Positions 1-5,200 of a stretch of 5,643 bases of DNA are shown here, one piece after another. Position 1 is the stretch's first letter, and the number at the start of each line of letters is the position of its first letter. This DNA is from Nitrososphaerales archaeon (lineage in GTDB: Archaea; Thermoproteota; Nitrososphaeria; Nitrososphaerales; Gagatemarchaeaceae): positions 1 to 5,643 of the forward strand of contig JASHVX010000040.1 in assembly GCA_030044375.1 (NCBI GenBank). The letters are read 5' to 3'. The position numbers were made by a program, and so were the translations under genes. The notes beneath the pieces were generated by a model. It was not told the origin of the DNA, ran no database searches, and saw only the letters and a program-made list of their open reading frames with translations.

Positions 1-153
1 CGCGACAATCCTGATGGCCGAGAACTGGGGCTGCGTCAGCCCCTCTTCGGACAGCATCTCTGCCATCCTGCGCATCATCAGCTTGTAGGCCGCGATTATC
101 GCGTCGTACGTCTCGTCGCTTTCGTCCGCCCGGTCCGGCCGCGGCGCCCGCAT
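1..153 (-). CDS. MarR-family transcriptional regulator, N-terminal fragment (runs off left edge)
   Basis: The reverse strand is open from an ATG at 153 to the window edge and gives 51 residues. They begin MRAPRPDRADES and continue through YDAIIAAYKLMMRRMAEML to LTQPQFSAIRIVA. A long amphipathic first helix followed by an 'LTxxQFxxLRxxA'-like segment is the usual N-terminal layout of MarR-family winged-helix dimers; the DNA-binding helices and wing would lie outside the window. MarR proteins are cytosolic regulators that often repress a neighbouring efflux gene and release DNA when they bind a small phenolic or drug ligand. The gene is divergent from the MFS permease at 356, which fits that role. 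The ATG is chosen because a TATA box is centred about 26 bases upstream, which would place the transcript start on or next to it (leaderless mRNA). The family call rests on a short segment; the ligand is unknown. Confidence 0.72.
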   Translation of the reverse strand, partial: MRAPRPDRADESDETYDAIIAAYKLMMRRMAEMLSEEGLTQPQFSAIRIVA

Positions 154-175
154 GCCCTGCGCAAGATGTTCAAAG

Positions 176-183
176 TATAAATA
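176..183 (-). promoter_or_regulatory. TATA box for the marR-like gene (possibly bidirectional)
   Basis: On the minus strand this reads TATTTATA, a strong archaeal TATA box, centred about 26 bases before the ATG at 153. That spacing predicts a leaderless transcript. Read on the plus strand it is TATAAATA preceded by CAAAG, which could act as TATA plus BRE towards the MFS gene, starting near position 206 with a leader of about 150 bases. The sequence alone does not settle the orientation. No other convincing TATA box for the MFS gene is seen in the 202-bp gap. Confidence 0.6.
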
Positions 184-237
184 GTTAACGTCTTGAGTGT
201 CGTCGAAGGCCTGTGGCATCAGGTTCTGTCCCAGCGA

Positions 238-253
238 CCTCCATGGCTGGAGG
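238..253. promoter_or_regulatory. Short perfect inverted repeat in the marR/MFS intergenic region, candidate operator
   Basis: CCTCCA and TGGAGG form perfect 6-base arms around a TGGC spacer. The repeat lies between the divergent regulator and transporter genes, about 100 bases upstream of the MFS start codon. MarR-type dimers bind palindromes of about this size, so it is a candidate operator. It could also be a hairpin in a long MFS leader, or chance in GC-rich DNA. The rest of the gap shows nothing else clear apart from the TATA box and the Shine-Dalgarno sequence before 356. Confidence 0.3.
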
Positions 254-355
254 GTGGACGCGCACGCACCGCGCCATCTTCGGCACAGGCCGCACGGCAG
301 GCGGTGCCATACTCCAAGCGAGTGTGGAGGTCGGGCCTCAGAGGAGTAGTCCGAC

Positions 356-2071
356 ATGGTAGAGTACAAGTGGGTCGCGCTCTCGAACACCACCATCGGC
401 ACCCTCATGGCCGCGATCGACGCGACGATCGTTCTGATCTCGCTCCCTGCCATCTTCAGAGGCATCTCGATAGACCCCCTGGCGAGCGGCTCCTTCCAGT
501 ATCTCCTCTGGATACTCTTCGGCTACAGCCTGGTGACCTCGACCCTCCTCGTCTCCTTCGGAAGGATATCCGACATGTTCGGGCGCGTCAGGCTGTTCAA
601 CCTGGGGTTCGCCATCTTCACCGTCGGCTCCCTGATGTGCGCGCTGACCCCGAGCTCAGGAGACCTCGGAGCGACCGAGCTCATCCTGTTCAGGGTCGTC
701 CAGGGCGTGGGCGGAGCCTTCCTCCTTGCCAACAGCGCCGCCATCCTGACTGACGCGTTCCCTGCGCGCGAGAGAGGCAAGGCCCTGGGGATCAACATGA
801 CAGCCGCGATCGCAGGCTCGATAGTCGGGCTTGTCCTCGGCGGGATCCTGGCACTCTTCGACTGGAGGTACATCTTCCTCGTCAGCGTCCCGGTGGGCGC
901 CTTCGGCACCATCTGGTCCTACATGAAGCTCAAGGAGACCGGGACCCCAAGGAGAGACCAGGCGCTCGACATATGGGGCAACGTCACCTTCGCCTTGGGC
1001 CTCGTCCTCGTCTTGGTGGGCGTCACTTATGCGCTGATACCCTACGGCACCTCGTCGATGGGCTGGAGCGACCCCTGGGTAGTGGCGTCGATGGTCGCCG
1101 GCATAGCTCTGCTCGTCGCCTTCCCCTTCGTGGAGCGGAAGGTGCCGGAGCCGATGTTCCGTCTCGAACTCTTCGAAAACCGCATGTTCAGCGCCTCGAA
1201 CATCGCGGGCCTCCTCGCGTCGGTGGGGCGAGGCGGCGTCCAGATAATGCTGATCATCCTGCTTCAGGGGATATGGCTCCCCCTCCACGGCATCAGCTAT
1301 CAGTCCACTCCCTTCTGGGCCGGCATCTACATGATCCCCATGATAGTCGGGTTCACCATAATGGGACCGGTCAGCGGATACCTGTCTGACAAGTATGGCG
1401 CCCGAGTGTTCGCGACAGCAGCCATGCTGCTGACTGCCGGTACCTTCTTGGCGCTCTCCTTCCTGCCGTACGACTTCAGCTACCCCACTTTCGCAGCCAT
1501 CATCTTCGTCATGGGTCTGGCGGGAGGCATGTTCGCCGCTCCCAACATCGCGTCGATAATGAACGCGGTCCCGCCCGAGCACAGGGGGGCGGCTTCCGGC
1601 ATGCGCGCGACCCTGCAGAACACGGGCCAGACCGTGAGCCTGGCCATCTTCTTCACAGTCATAATCACGGGCCTTTCTGGCAGCCTCCCGAACGCCCTCT
1701 CGGCGGCCATGACCAACGCGGGCGTGCCGCAGCTCGCCGGCGCGCTCTCGTCGTCGGTCTCCCCCACCAGCGCGCTCTTCGCGGCCTTCCTGGGCGCCAA
1801 CCCTGTGGCGTCGATTCTAGCCGCGCCGCAGCTCGCCTCGGTCGTCGCGCAGATACCGAAGAGCACGTTGGCCTACCTGGAGGGCCCGAAGTTCTTCCCC
1901 ACCGCGATTGCCCCGTCGTTCATCTCCGCGCTAGACCTCTCCTTCTACATCGGCGCGGTCCTTTCGGTCGCAGCCGCCGTCGCTTCGCTGCTAAGGGGCG
2001 ACCAGTACATCCACGGAGAGACACGCAAGCCCGGCGGGGGCCCTGAGAACGCACAGCCTAAGGACGGCTGA
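356..2071 (+). CDS. MFS multidrug efflux permease, DHA2 (EmrB/QacA-like, 14-TM) family
   Basis: This 571-residue integral membrane protein probably exports drugs or toxic small molecules by proton antiport. TM1 carries a D1-like motif around D22-ATIV and P31. Motif [12 protein letters not shown], is at 69-79, with D73 and R77/R79 in the TM2-TM3 loop. A motif-B-like R113-VVQGVGG follows. The motif C region is around 154-163, followed by [12 protein letters not shown] (170-181), as in DHA2 proteins. A second motif-A-like stretch, [14 protein letters not shown], is at 337-350, and [11 protein letters not shown] at 406-416 is also family-typical. The length and hydrophobic pattern fit 14 TMs, with a long Ala/Ser/Pro-rich stretch (about 440-525) before the last TM. 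The ATG is supported by GAGGAG at 341-346, nine bases upstream. The GPxxGPxxGG prolines of motif C are replaced ([10 protein letters not shown]). It is divergent from a MarR-like gene, which suggests ligand-inducible expression. The substrate cannot be named. Confidence 0.9.
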   Translation: MVEYKWVALSNTTIGTLMAAIDATIVLISLPAIFRGISIDPLASGSFQYLLWILFGYSLVTSTLLVSFGRISDMFGRVRLFNLGFAIFTVGSLMCALTPSSGDLGATELILFRVVQGVGGAFLLANSAAILTDAFPARERGKALGINMTAAIAGSIVGLVLGGILALFDWRYIFLVSVPVGAFGTIWSYMKLKETGTPRRDQALDIWGNVTFALGLVLVLVGVTYALIPYGTSSMGWSDPWVVASMVAGIALLVAFPFVERKVPEPMFRLELFENRMFSASNIAGLLASVGRGGVQIMLIILLQGIWLPLHGISYQSTPFWAGIYMIPMIVGFTIMGPVSGYLSDKYGARVFATAAMLLTAGTFLALSFLPYDFSYPTFAAIIFVMGLAGGMFAAPNIASIMNAVPPEHRGAASGMRATLQNTGQTVSLAIFFTVIITGLSGSLPNALSAAMTNAGVPQLAGALSSSVSPTSALFAAFLGANPVASILAAPQLASVVAQIPKSTLAYLEGPKFFPTAIAPSFISALDLSFYIGAVLSVAAAVASLLRGDQYIHGETRKPGGGPENAQPKDG

Positions 2072-2107
2072 CCGCGCAGGAGAGGAGCGGCGCGGAGGCG
2101 TCCCTTC

Positions 2108-2350
2108 CTATTGTGGAGGCGACGCCCGCCTAAGTATCAGCCCTGCGGCGACGACCCCCACGAACACCGCAACCAGACCCACCGAGTTTACCACCGTCAG
2201 TTCGTTCCCTCCATGCCGGCCCGCGGTAGTAATGTAGTAGATGGCGGAGAAGGCGATGAGCGCCATCACAGCTACAGCCACTGGCACCCCGGCTTTCACT
2301 GGTCGAAGCCCCACTGTCGCATGTCGAGGACTGGCCCGAGCCGGCTTCAT
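2108..2350 (-). CDS. Small hypothetical two-TM membrane protein
   Basis: This 80-residue product is not recognised. It has a basic N-terminus (MKPARASPRHATVGLRPVK), a hydrophobic helix at about 21-41 (VPVAVAVMALIAFSAIYYI), a short polar loop (AGRHGGNE), a second hydrophobic helix at about 50-73, and a basic end (LRRASPPQ). This pattern fits a hairpin membrane protein, with both charged ends probably on the cytoplasmic side by the positive-inside rule. It lies 41 bases downstream of the tRNA-Tyr on the same strand and converges on the MFS gene with 36 bases between the stops. The ATG has only a weak, distant GAGGT upstream. In-frame GTG codons at 2314 or 2299 would give a shorter protein and would fit a transcript starting from the TATA-like element at 2353-2360. 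The coherent two-helix pattern argues for a real gene, but no homology can be claimed. Confidence 0.5.
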   Translation of the reverse strand: MKPARASPRHATVGLRPVKAGVPVAVAVMALIAFSAIYYITTAGRHGGNELTVVNSVGLVAVFVGVVAAGLILRRASPPQ

Positions 2351-2352
2351 GG

Positions 2353-2360
2353 CTTAAAAT
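2353..2360 (-). promoter_or_regulatory. AT-rich element ATTTTAAG between tRNA-Tyr and the small membrane-protein gene
   Basis: On the minus strand ATTTTAAG stands out in GC-rich surroundings 32 bases after the tRNA 3' end and immediately before the ATG at 2350. It may act as a T-run terminator for the tRNA transcript. It could also be a TATA box starting transcription near 2330, which would favour a GTG start at 2314 for the downstream gene. The two readings cannot be separated from sequence alone. Confidence 0.3.
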
Positions 2361-2427
2361 CGGTTGCTGACCTCGCCGGAAGTCGCAGACGTCCCGCAGG
2401 TCGGATTTGAGCCGACGACACTCCGGT

Positions 2428-2472
2428 CACTGTGGCCTGAGTAGGCTGGACGGGTCAGCCGATGGCCGACCA
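2428..2472 (-). other. tRNA-Tyr intron 2, canonical position 37/38
   Basis: This 45-base intron interrupts the anticodon loop one base 3' of the anticodon, between G37 and A38. A textbook bulge-helix-bulge is visible: exon CTGT (2478-2475) pairs with intron ACAG (2433-2430). The 5' bulge AG|T and the 3' bulge TG|A are each cut between the second and third base, which gives exactly the junction that completes the loop. Inside the intron, GGTCGGCC (2471-2464) and GGCTGACC (2460-2453) form an 8-bp hairpin, with one G-U pair, around ATC. The archaeal tRNA splicing endonuclease would process it. Confidence 0.9.
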
Positions 2473-2486
2473 CTACAGCCGGAAGC

Positions 2487-2506
2487 TTTCGGCACCGAGG
2501 TTCGGA
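2487..2506 (-). other. tRNA-Tyr intron 1, in the D arm (non-canonical position)
   Basis: Removing these 20 bases joins GA to GC and restores a perfect D stem (GCTC with GAGC). Left in place, GATC would give a C-U mismatch and the anticodon stem would not form. The predicted RNA folds with exon GGTA (2512-2509) pairing intron TGCC (2494-2491), a three-base bulge GAT (2508-2506), and a stacked CCGA/TCGG hairpin with loop ACC. This resembles a relaxed bulge-helix-bulge cut at GA|T; the 3' side has four unpaired bases (GAAA). Because an A sits at both junctions, the boundary could shift by one base without changing the mature tRNA. Confidence 0.85.
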
Positions 2507-2553
2507 TCTACCAGGCTGAGCTACTGCGGGACGTGACGGCGGACCTCGCAAGA

Positions 2554-2561
2554 TTTCTTAA
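2554..2561 (-). promoter_or_regulatory. TATA-like box for tRNA-Tyr
   Basis: On the minus strand TTAAGAAA, within CTTAAGAAATC, is centred about 27 bases upstream of tRNA position 1. The predicted transcript start falls at or within two or three bases of the mature 5' end, so the tRNA would have almost no 5' leader. Confidence 0.55.
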
Positions 2562-2625
2562 GCGTTCCGCATGCGACGCGTCCGTGCAGGCGACGGGCTG
2601 GACGACTGCCCGAGGAAGCAAAGCC

Positions 2626-2633
2626 AAAATACA
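2626..2633 (+). promoter_or_regulatory. TATA-like box for ctaB (thiI probably co-transcribed)
   Basis: AAAATACA is the most AT-rich spot between the tRNA-Tyr promoter and ctaB. It is centred about 32 bases before the ATG at 2662, which predicts a start near 2656 and a leader of about six bases. It is weaker than the other TATA boxes in the window. Confidence 0.45.
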
Positions 2634-2661
2634 CGCCGGAGGTCGCGGCTCTTTACAGCGG

Positions 2662-3534
2662 ATGCGCAGCTCAAGTCTCTCCGACTACATGGCCCTGACA
2701 AAGCCGAAGATAATCCCGCTTCTGCTCATGGTGGCTCTCGGGTCTGCCGTCGTCGCGGCGCGGGGGCTTCCCTCTTCCCTCGTCCTCGTCGGCATCCTCT
2801 CTGCCGGGACGGTCGCATCCGCGGGAGCGCTCGCGCTCAACAGCTACCTTGAGATGGACATCGACTCGAAGATGAGGAGGACGAGGAACAGGCCGCTTCC
2901 CTCCCAGAGGATCGTCCCGGCGTCGCACGCCCTTCTCTTCGGCCTATGCCTCCTCACTGGCGGCGTGGCGATAGCCGCAGTGACGCTCGCCCCGCTCGCG
3001 GCCTTCTTCGTAGCCCTCGGAGCCTTCGTCTACGTGCCAGTCTACACCCTCCTGCTGAAGCCGAGGACGAGCTGGAACATCGTCCTCGGAGGGTTCGCCG
3101 GAAGCTGCGCCGCGCTCGCCGGCTGGTACGCGGTCAGCGGGGAGGGGCTCGCCGCCGCCTGGACCCTCGCGGCCTTGGTCTTCGTCTGGACGCCCAGCCA
3201 CTTCTGGAGCCTGGCTGTGATAACAGACCAGGATTACTCCGAGGTCGGGATACCGATGCTCCCTTCGGTCGTCGGGCCGGCTGCCGCCTCCAGATACATA
3301 GTGGCGAACACCCTCCTGCTGATACCTGTGAGCCTGCTCTTCTCGTTCTATCTGCACGGCCTCGGGTTCCTCGTATACGTCGCCGTCGTCGCAGTCTTCG
3401 ACGCCATGCTGTTCTGGACCAACCTGAAGCTCCTCCGCTCTCCTACGAAGGACAACGCCTGGCTGGCCTTCAAGTTCACCAGCCCCTACCTGGCCGTGGT
3501 GTTCCTCGTAGCCATGATAGCGGTCGTGATCTAG
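2662..3534 (+). CDS. ctaB: Heme O synthase (protoheme IX farnesyltransferase)
   Basis: This 290-residue membrane prenyltransferase of the UbiA superfamily adds a farnesyl-type chain to heme B to make heme O, the precursor of heme A for cytochrome oxidase. The prenyl-diphosphate/Mg-binding motif is N60-SYLEMDIDSKM-RRT with D66, D68, M71, T74, R77 and P78, matching the NxxxDxDxxMxRTxxRPL pattern of CtaB/CyoE. Further family marks are TKPKII near the N-terminus (13-18), FVWTPSHFWSL (174-184) and the Y192-SEVGIPMLP loop (to 201). About eight or nine TM helices are apparent. The frame is open back to 2407, but that extension would run antisense through the tRNA-Tyr gene and carries no family sequence. 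The ATG at 2662 gives the usual family length and sits correctly behind a TATA-like box. The stop is three bases before thiI, and ctaA lies 1.7 kb downstream. Confidence 0.94.
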   Translation: MRSSSLSDYMALTKPKIIPLLLMVALGSAVVAARGLPSSLVLVGILSAGTVASAGALALNSYLEMDIDSKMRRTRNRPLPSQRIVPASHALLFGLCLLTGGVAIAAVTLAPLAAFFVALGAFVYVPVYTLLLKPRTSWNIVLGGFAGSCAALAGWYAVSGEGLAAAWTLAALVFVWTPSHFWSLAVITDQDYSEVGIPMLPSVVGPAAASRYIVANTLLLIPVSLLFSFYLHGLGFLVYVAVVAVFDAMLFWTNLKLLRSPTKDNAWLAFKFTSPYLAVVFLVAMIAVVI

Positions 3535-3537
3535 GGG

Positions 3538-4782
3538 ATGTCGGCCGTCTATGTCGTCCACTACTCCGAGATAGCGCTCAAGGGGAAGAACAGGCCCGAG
3601 TTCGTGAGGACGCTGAGGCGGAACGTCGCAAGGTCGCTGCGCGGCCATGAGCCTGTCGTCGAGTCCAAGGACGGCAGGCTCTTCGTCACCGCCGAAGGGG
3701 ACCCGGCAGAAGTAAGGGCCAGGCTCTCGCGTGTGTTCGGAGTCGCCTGGTTCGCGCGCGCGAACGTGGTCGGCTCGGACTACGCCGCCATAGAGGCGGC
3801 CGCCATCGAAGCGGCTCGCGCCTCCATCGGCCGCACTTTCAGGATCGACGCGAGGCGCGCGGACAAGGACTTCCAGATCGGTTCCATGGAGCTGGCGAGG
3901 AGGCTCGGCTCGGCGGTGGGTCGTTCGACGGGCATGGGGGTTGACCTCTCAGACCCAGATGTCACCGTGAGGGTCGACGTAGTCCGCGGGAGGTCGCTCG
4001 TCTACGCCGAGAAGGTCCAAGGGCCAGGAGGGCTCCCCGTCGGGACCGCAGGCAGGGTGATCCATCTCTTCTCAGGCGGCATCGACTCGCCGGTGGCGGC
4101 CTGGCTCCTCATGAAGCGTGGAGTCCAGCCTGTGTATCTCCACTTCTACCTCGGCCCGTCTCCCGACACGCCGATGCAGGGCAAGGTCGCGAAGCTCGTC
4201 CGTGTCCTCTCTGACTGGGGAGGGAAGAGCACCCTGGTCTCGGTGCCCTTCGCCGAGTATCAGCTGTCGACGATCGGAGTGCCCGGAGAGCTCGAACCTT
4301 CGCTCTTCAGGCGGTTCATGCGGATGGCGGCCGAGTCGCTCGCCCCCTGGTTCGGGGCTTCGGCCGTCTCCACCGGCGACTCCCTCTCTCAGGCCGCGTC
4401 GCAGACGCTCTGGAACCTCAAGGTCTTCGACAGAGGGTCGAGCCTCCCCATACTCCGGCCCCTGCTGACATTCGACAAGGAGGAGGTCGTCTCTGCCGCC
4501 AAGAGGATTGGGACCTACGAGCTGTCCCTCGAGGAGTACAAGGACTGCTGCGCCATCGTCACGAAGCACCCGAGGACCAGGGCGAAGGCTCCCCAGGTGG
4601 AGGACTATGCCGCGCGCCTCGGGTTCGCCGGCCTCGTCCTCCGCTCGCTCCGGTCGGCGTCTCTCTCCACCTACAACCCTTCAAGCGGGCTGACGAAGAC
4701 CTCTCCTCTGGTCGACGCGATCCCGGGCTTTCCGGGTGGCCCGGAGGCCGCCCTCCCGACGGTGGGCCTCCCGCCGCCCTAG
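3538..4782 (+). CDS. thiI: tRNA 4-thiouridine synthetase ThiI (no rhodanese domain)
   Basis: This 414-residue cytosolic enzyme adenylates U8 of tRNA and replaces its oxygen with sulfur to give s4U8; in some organisms it also supplies sulfur for thiamine. An N-terminal ferredoxin-like plus THUMP region (about 1-165) begins VHYSEIALKGKNRPEF. The ATP-binding PP-loop SGGIDSPVAAWLL is at 179-191. TGDSLSQAASQTLWNL (279-294) and LRPLLTFDKEEV (306-317) are characteristic ThiI signatures. Y334-KDCC ends in C337-C338, the only cysteines seen, at the site of the conserved catalytic cysteine. The E. coli-type rhodanese domain is absent, as is usual in archaea. The extra cysteines (CxxC) reported for iron-sulfur-cluster ThiI of methanogens are not seen either. 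The last 20 or so residues are a Pro/Gly-rich tail. Translation is probably coupled to ctaB. The tRNA-Tyr in this window has the T8 target base. Confidence 0.93.
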   Translation: MSAVYVVHYSEIALKGKNRPEFVRTLRRNVARSLRGHEPVVESKDGRLFVTAEGDPAEVRARLSRVFGVAWFARANVVGSDYAAIEAAAIEAARASIGRTFRIDARRADKDFQIGSMELARRLGSAVGRSTGMGVDLSDPDVTVRVDVVRGRSLVYAEKVQGPGGLPVGTAGRVIHLFSGGIDSPVAAWLLMKRGVQPVYLHFYLGPSPDTPMQGKVAKLVRVLSDWGGKSTLVSVPFAEYQLSTIGVPGELEPSLFRRFMRMAAESLAPWFGASAVSTGDSLSQAASQTLWNLKVFDRGSSLPILRPLLTFDKEEVVSAAKRIGTYELSLEEYKDCCAIVTKHPRTRAKAPQVEDYAARLGFAGLVLRSLRSASLSTYNPSSGLTKTSPLVDAIPGFPGGPEAALPTVGLPPP

Positions 4783-4785
4783 GCA

Positions 4786-4795
4786 AAATTATAAG
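4786..4795 (+). promoter_or_regulatory. TATA box for the thioredoxin gene
   Basis: AAATTATAAG starts four bases after the thiI stop codon and is a clear AT-rich island. It is centred about 35 bases before the TTG at 4826, which predicts transcription from about 4818 and a leader of roughly eight bases. The thioredoxin gene therefore probably has its own promoter besides any read-through from thiI. Confidence 0.6.
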
Positions 4796-4825
4796 CAGGC
4801 ACGGCGAGACAGGACCTCGACGAAC

Positions 4826-5161
4826 TTGGAAGGAACAGTACAGCACATAGACGAAAACAAGTTCCAGGACGAGGTCGTGAAGTCGGCCCAGCCCGTCCTG
4901 GTCGACTTCTACGCGGACTGGTGCGGACCGTGCAAGGCGATCGCGCCCGTGATAGAGCAGCTCTCGAAGGAGTACGAAGGTCGGGTGAAGTTCGTCAAGA
5001 TAGACACCGACGCCAACCAGGACCTTGCCCTGAAGTTCGGGATAATGAGCATCCCGACGGTCATGTTCTTCTCGAAGGGAAAGGTCGAGGACACAGTGAT
5101 AGGCGCGGTACCCGCCGCGGTCTTCAAATCGAAGCTCGATTCGCTGGTCAAGAAGGCCTGA
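4826..5161 (+). CDS. trxA: Thioredoxin
   Basis: This 111-residue single-domain thioredoxin would reduce disulfides in target proteins, using electrons from a thioredoxin reductase or equivalent. The active site W32-CGPC-K (Cys33 and Cys36) follows the core strand VLVDFYAD, with buried Asp27. Cis-Pro77 is in SIPT, and the final strand and helix (VEDTVIGAVP onward) are standard. No signal peptide or TM segment is seen, so it is cytosolic. The frame is open upstream to a GTG at 4736, but that extension lies inside thiI and the promoter and is Arg-rich with no family match. No ATG or GTG is available at the right place. TTG at 4826 gives a normal length and lies about eight bases after the predicted transcript start, so it is chosen. 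The gene sits between thiI and ctaA. It could keep the ThiI cysteine pair reduced, but that link is only inferred from position. Confidence 0.93.
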   Translation: MEGTVQHIDENKFQDEVVKSAQPVLVDFYADWCGPCKAIAPVIEQLSKEYEGRVKFVKIDTDANQDLALKFGIMSIPTVMFFSKGKVEDTVIGAVPAAVFKSKLDSLVKKA

Positions 5162-5166
5162 GAATC

Positions 5167-5175
5167 ACTTAAGAC
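5167..5175 (+). promoter_or_regulatory. TATA-like box for ctaA
   Basis: CACTTAAGA begins six bases after the thioredoxin stop. It contains the same CTTAAG core as the tRNA-Tyr promoter. Its centre is about 30 bases before the TTG at 5201, which predicts a start near 5197 and an almost leaderless ctaA transcript. Confidence 0.5.
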
Positions 5176-5200
5176 CAGAGGCTCGGCGGCGCAGGCTGCA

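Larger units (their letters stand above)
2392..2530 (-). tRNA. tRNA-Tyr(GUA), split by two introns
   Basis: A complete 74-nt cloverleaf assembles from three exons: 2530-2507, 2486-2473 and 2427-2392. The acceptor stem is CCCGCAG (2530-2524) with CTGCGGG (2399-2393), followed by T8 and A9. The D stem GCTC/GAGC is complete only after a 20-base intron is removed. The anticodon stem is TCCGG/CCGGA with loop CTGTAGA after a 45-base intron is removed. The variable loop is GTGTC, the T arm is GTCGG-CTCAAAT-CCGAC, and the discriminator is A73. The anticodon GTA is at 2476-2474. The C1-G72 pair and A73 are known identity elements of archaeal and eukaryotic TyrRS, which supports tyrosine independently. 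CCA is not encoded. T54 of the T loop is replaced by C. The flanking GT and AC could extend the acceptor stem by pairing T-1 with A73 and the G at -2 with the C after A73. Confidence 0.93.

Noticed and set aside
282..308. GGCAC...GTGCC inverted repeat upstream of the MFS gene
   Set aside because: The arms are only five bases with a 17-base spacer in GC-rich sequence, which is easily chance.
193..753. 186-residue plus-strand frame overlapping the start of the MFS gene
   Set aside because: The product is Arg/Pro/His-rich and low in complexity, typical of an out-of-frame reading of GC-rich coding DNA. It overlaps the MFS gene, which has clear motifs.
656..1582. 308-residue minus-strand frame inside the MFS gene
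   Set aside because: It is antisense, rich in Glu, Asp, His and Arg without a domain pattern, as expected from the complement of a hydrophobic high-GC gene.
2354..2551. 65-residue minus-strand frame with a 'RSVVGSNPT'-like string
   Set aside because: This is the familiar spurious translation of a tRNA gene; it led to the split tRNA-Tyr.
2407..2661. N-terminal extension of ctaB to 375 residues
   Set aside because: The extension runs antisense through the tRNA-Tyr gene, has no prenyltransferase character, and would start upstream of the TATA-like box. The ATG at 2662 gives the normal length.
2944..3650. Long frames on both strands over ctaB and the start of thiI
   Set aside because: Both are charge-rich shadows without family motifs, and they overlap well-supported enzymes.
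4736..4825. Upstream GTG start of the thioredoxin, giving 141 residues
   Set aside because: The extra 30 residues overlap the thiI coding end and the TATA box, are Arg-rich, and match nothing in thioredoxins.
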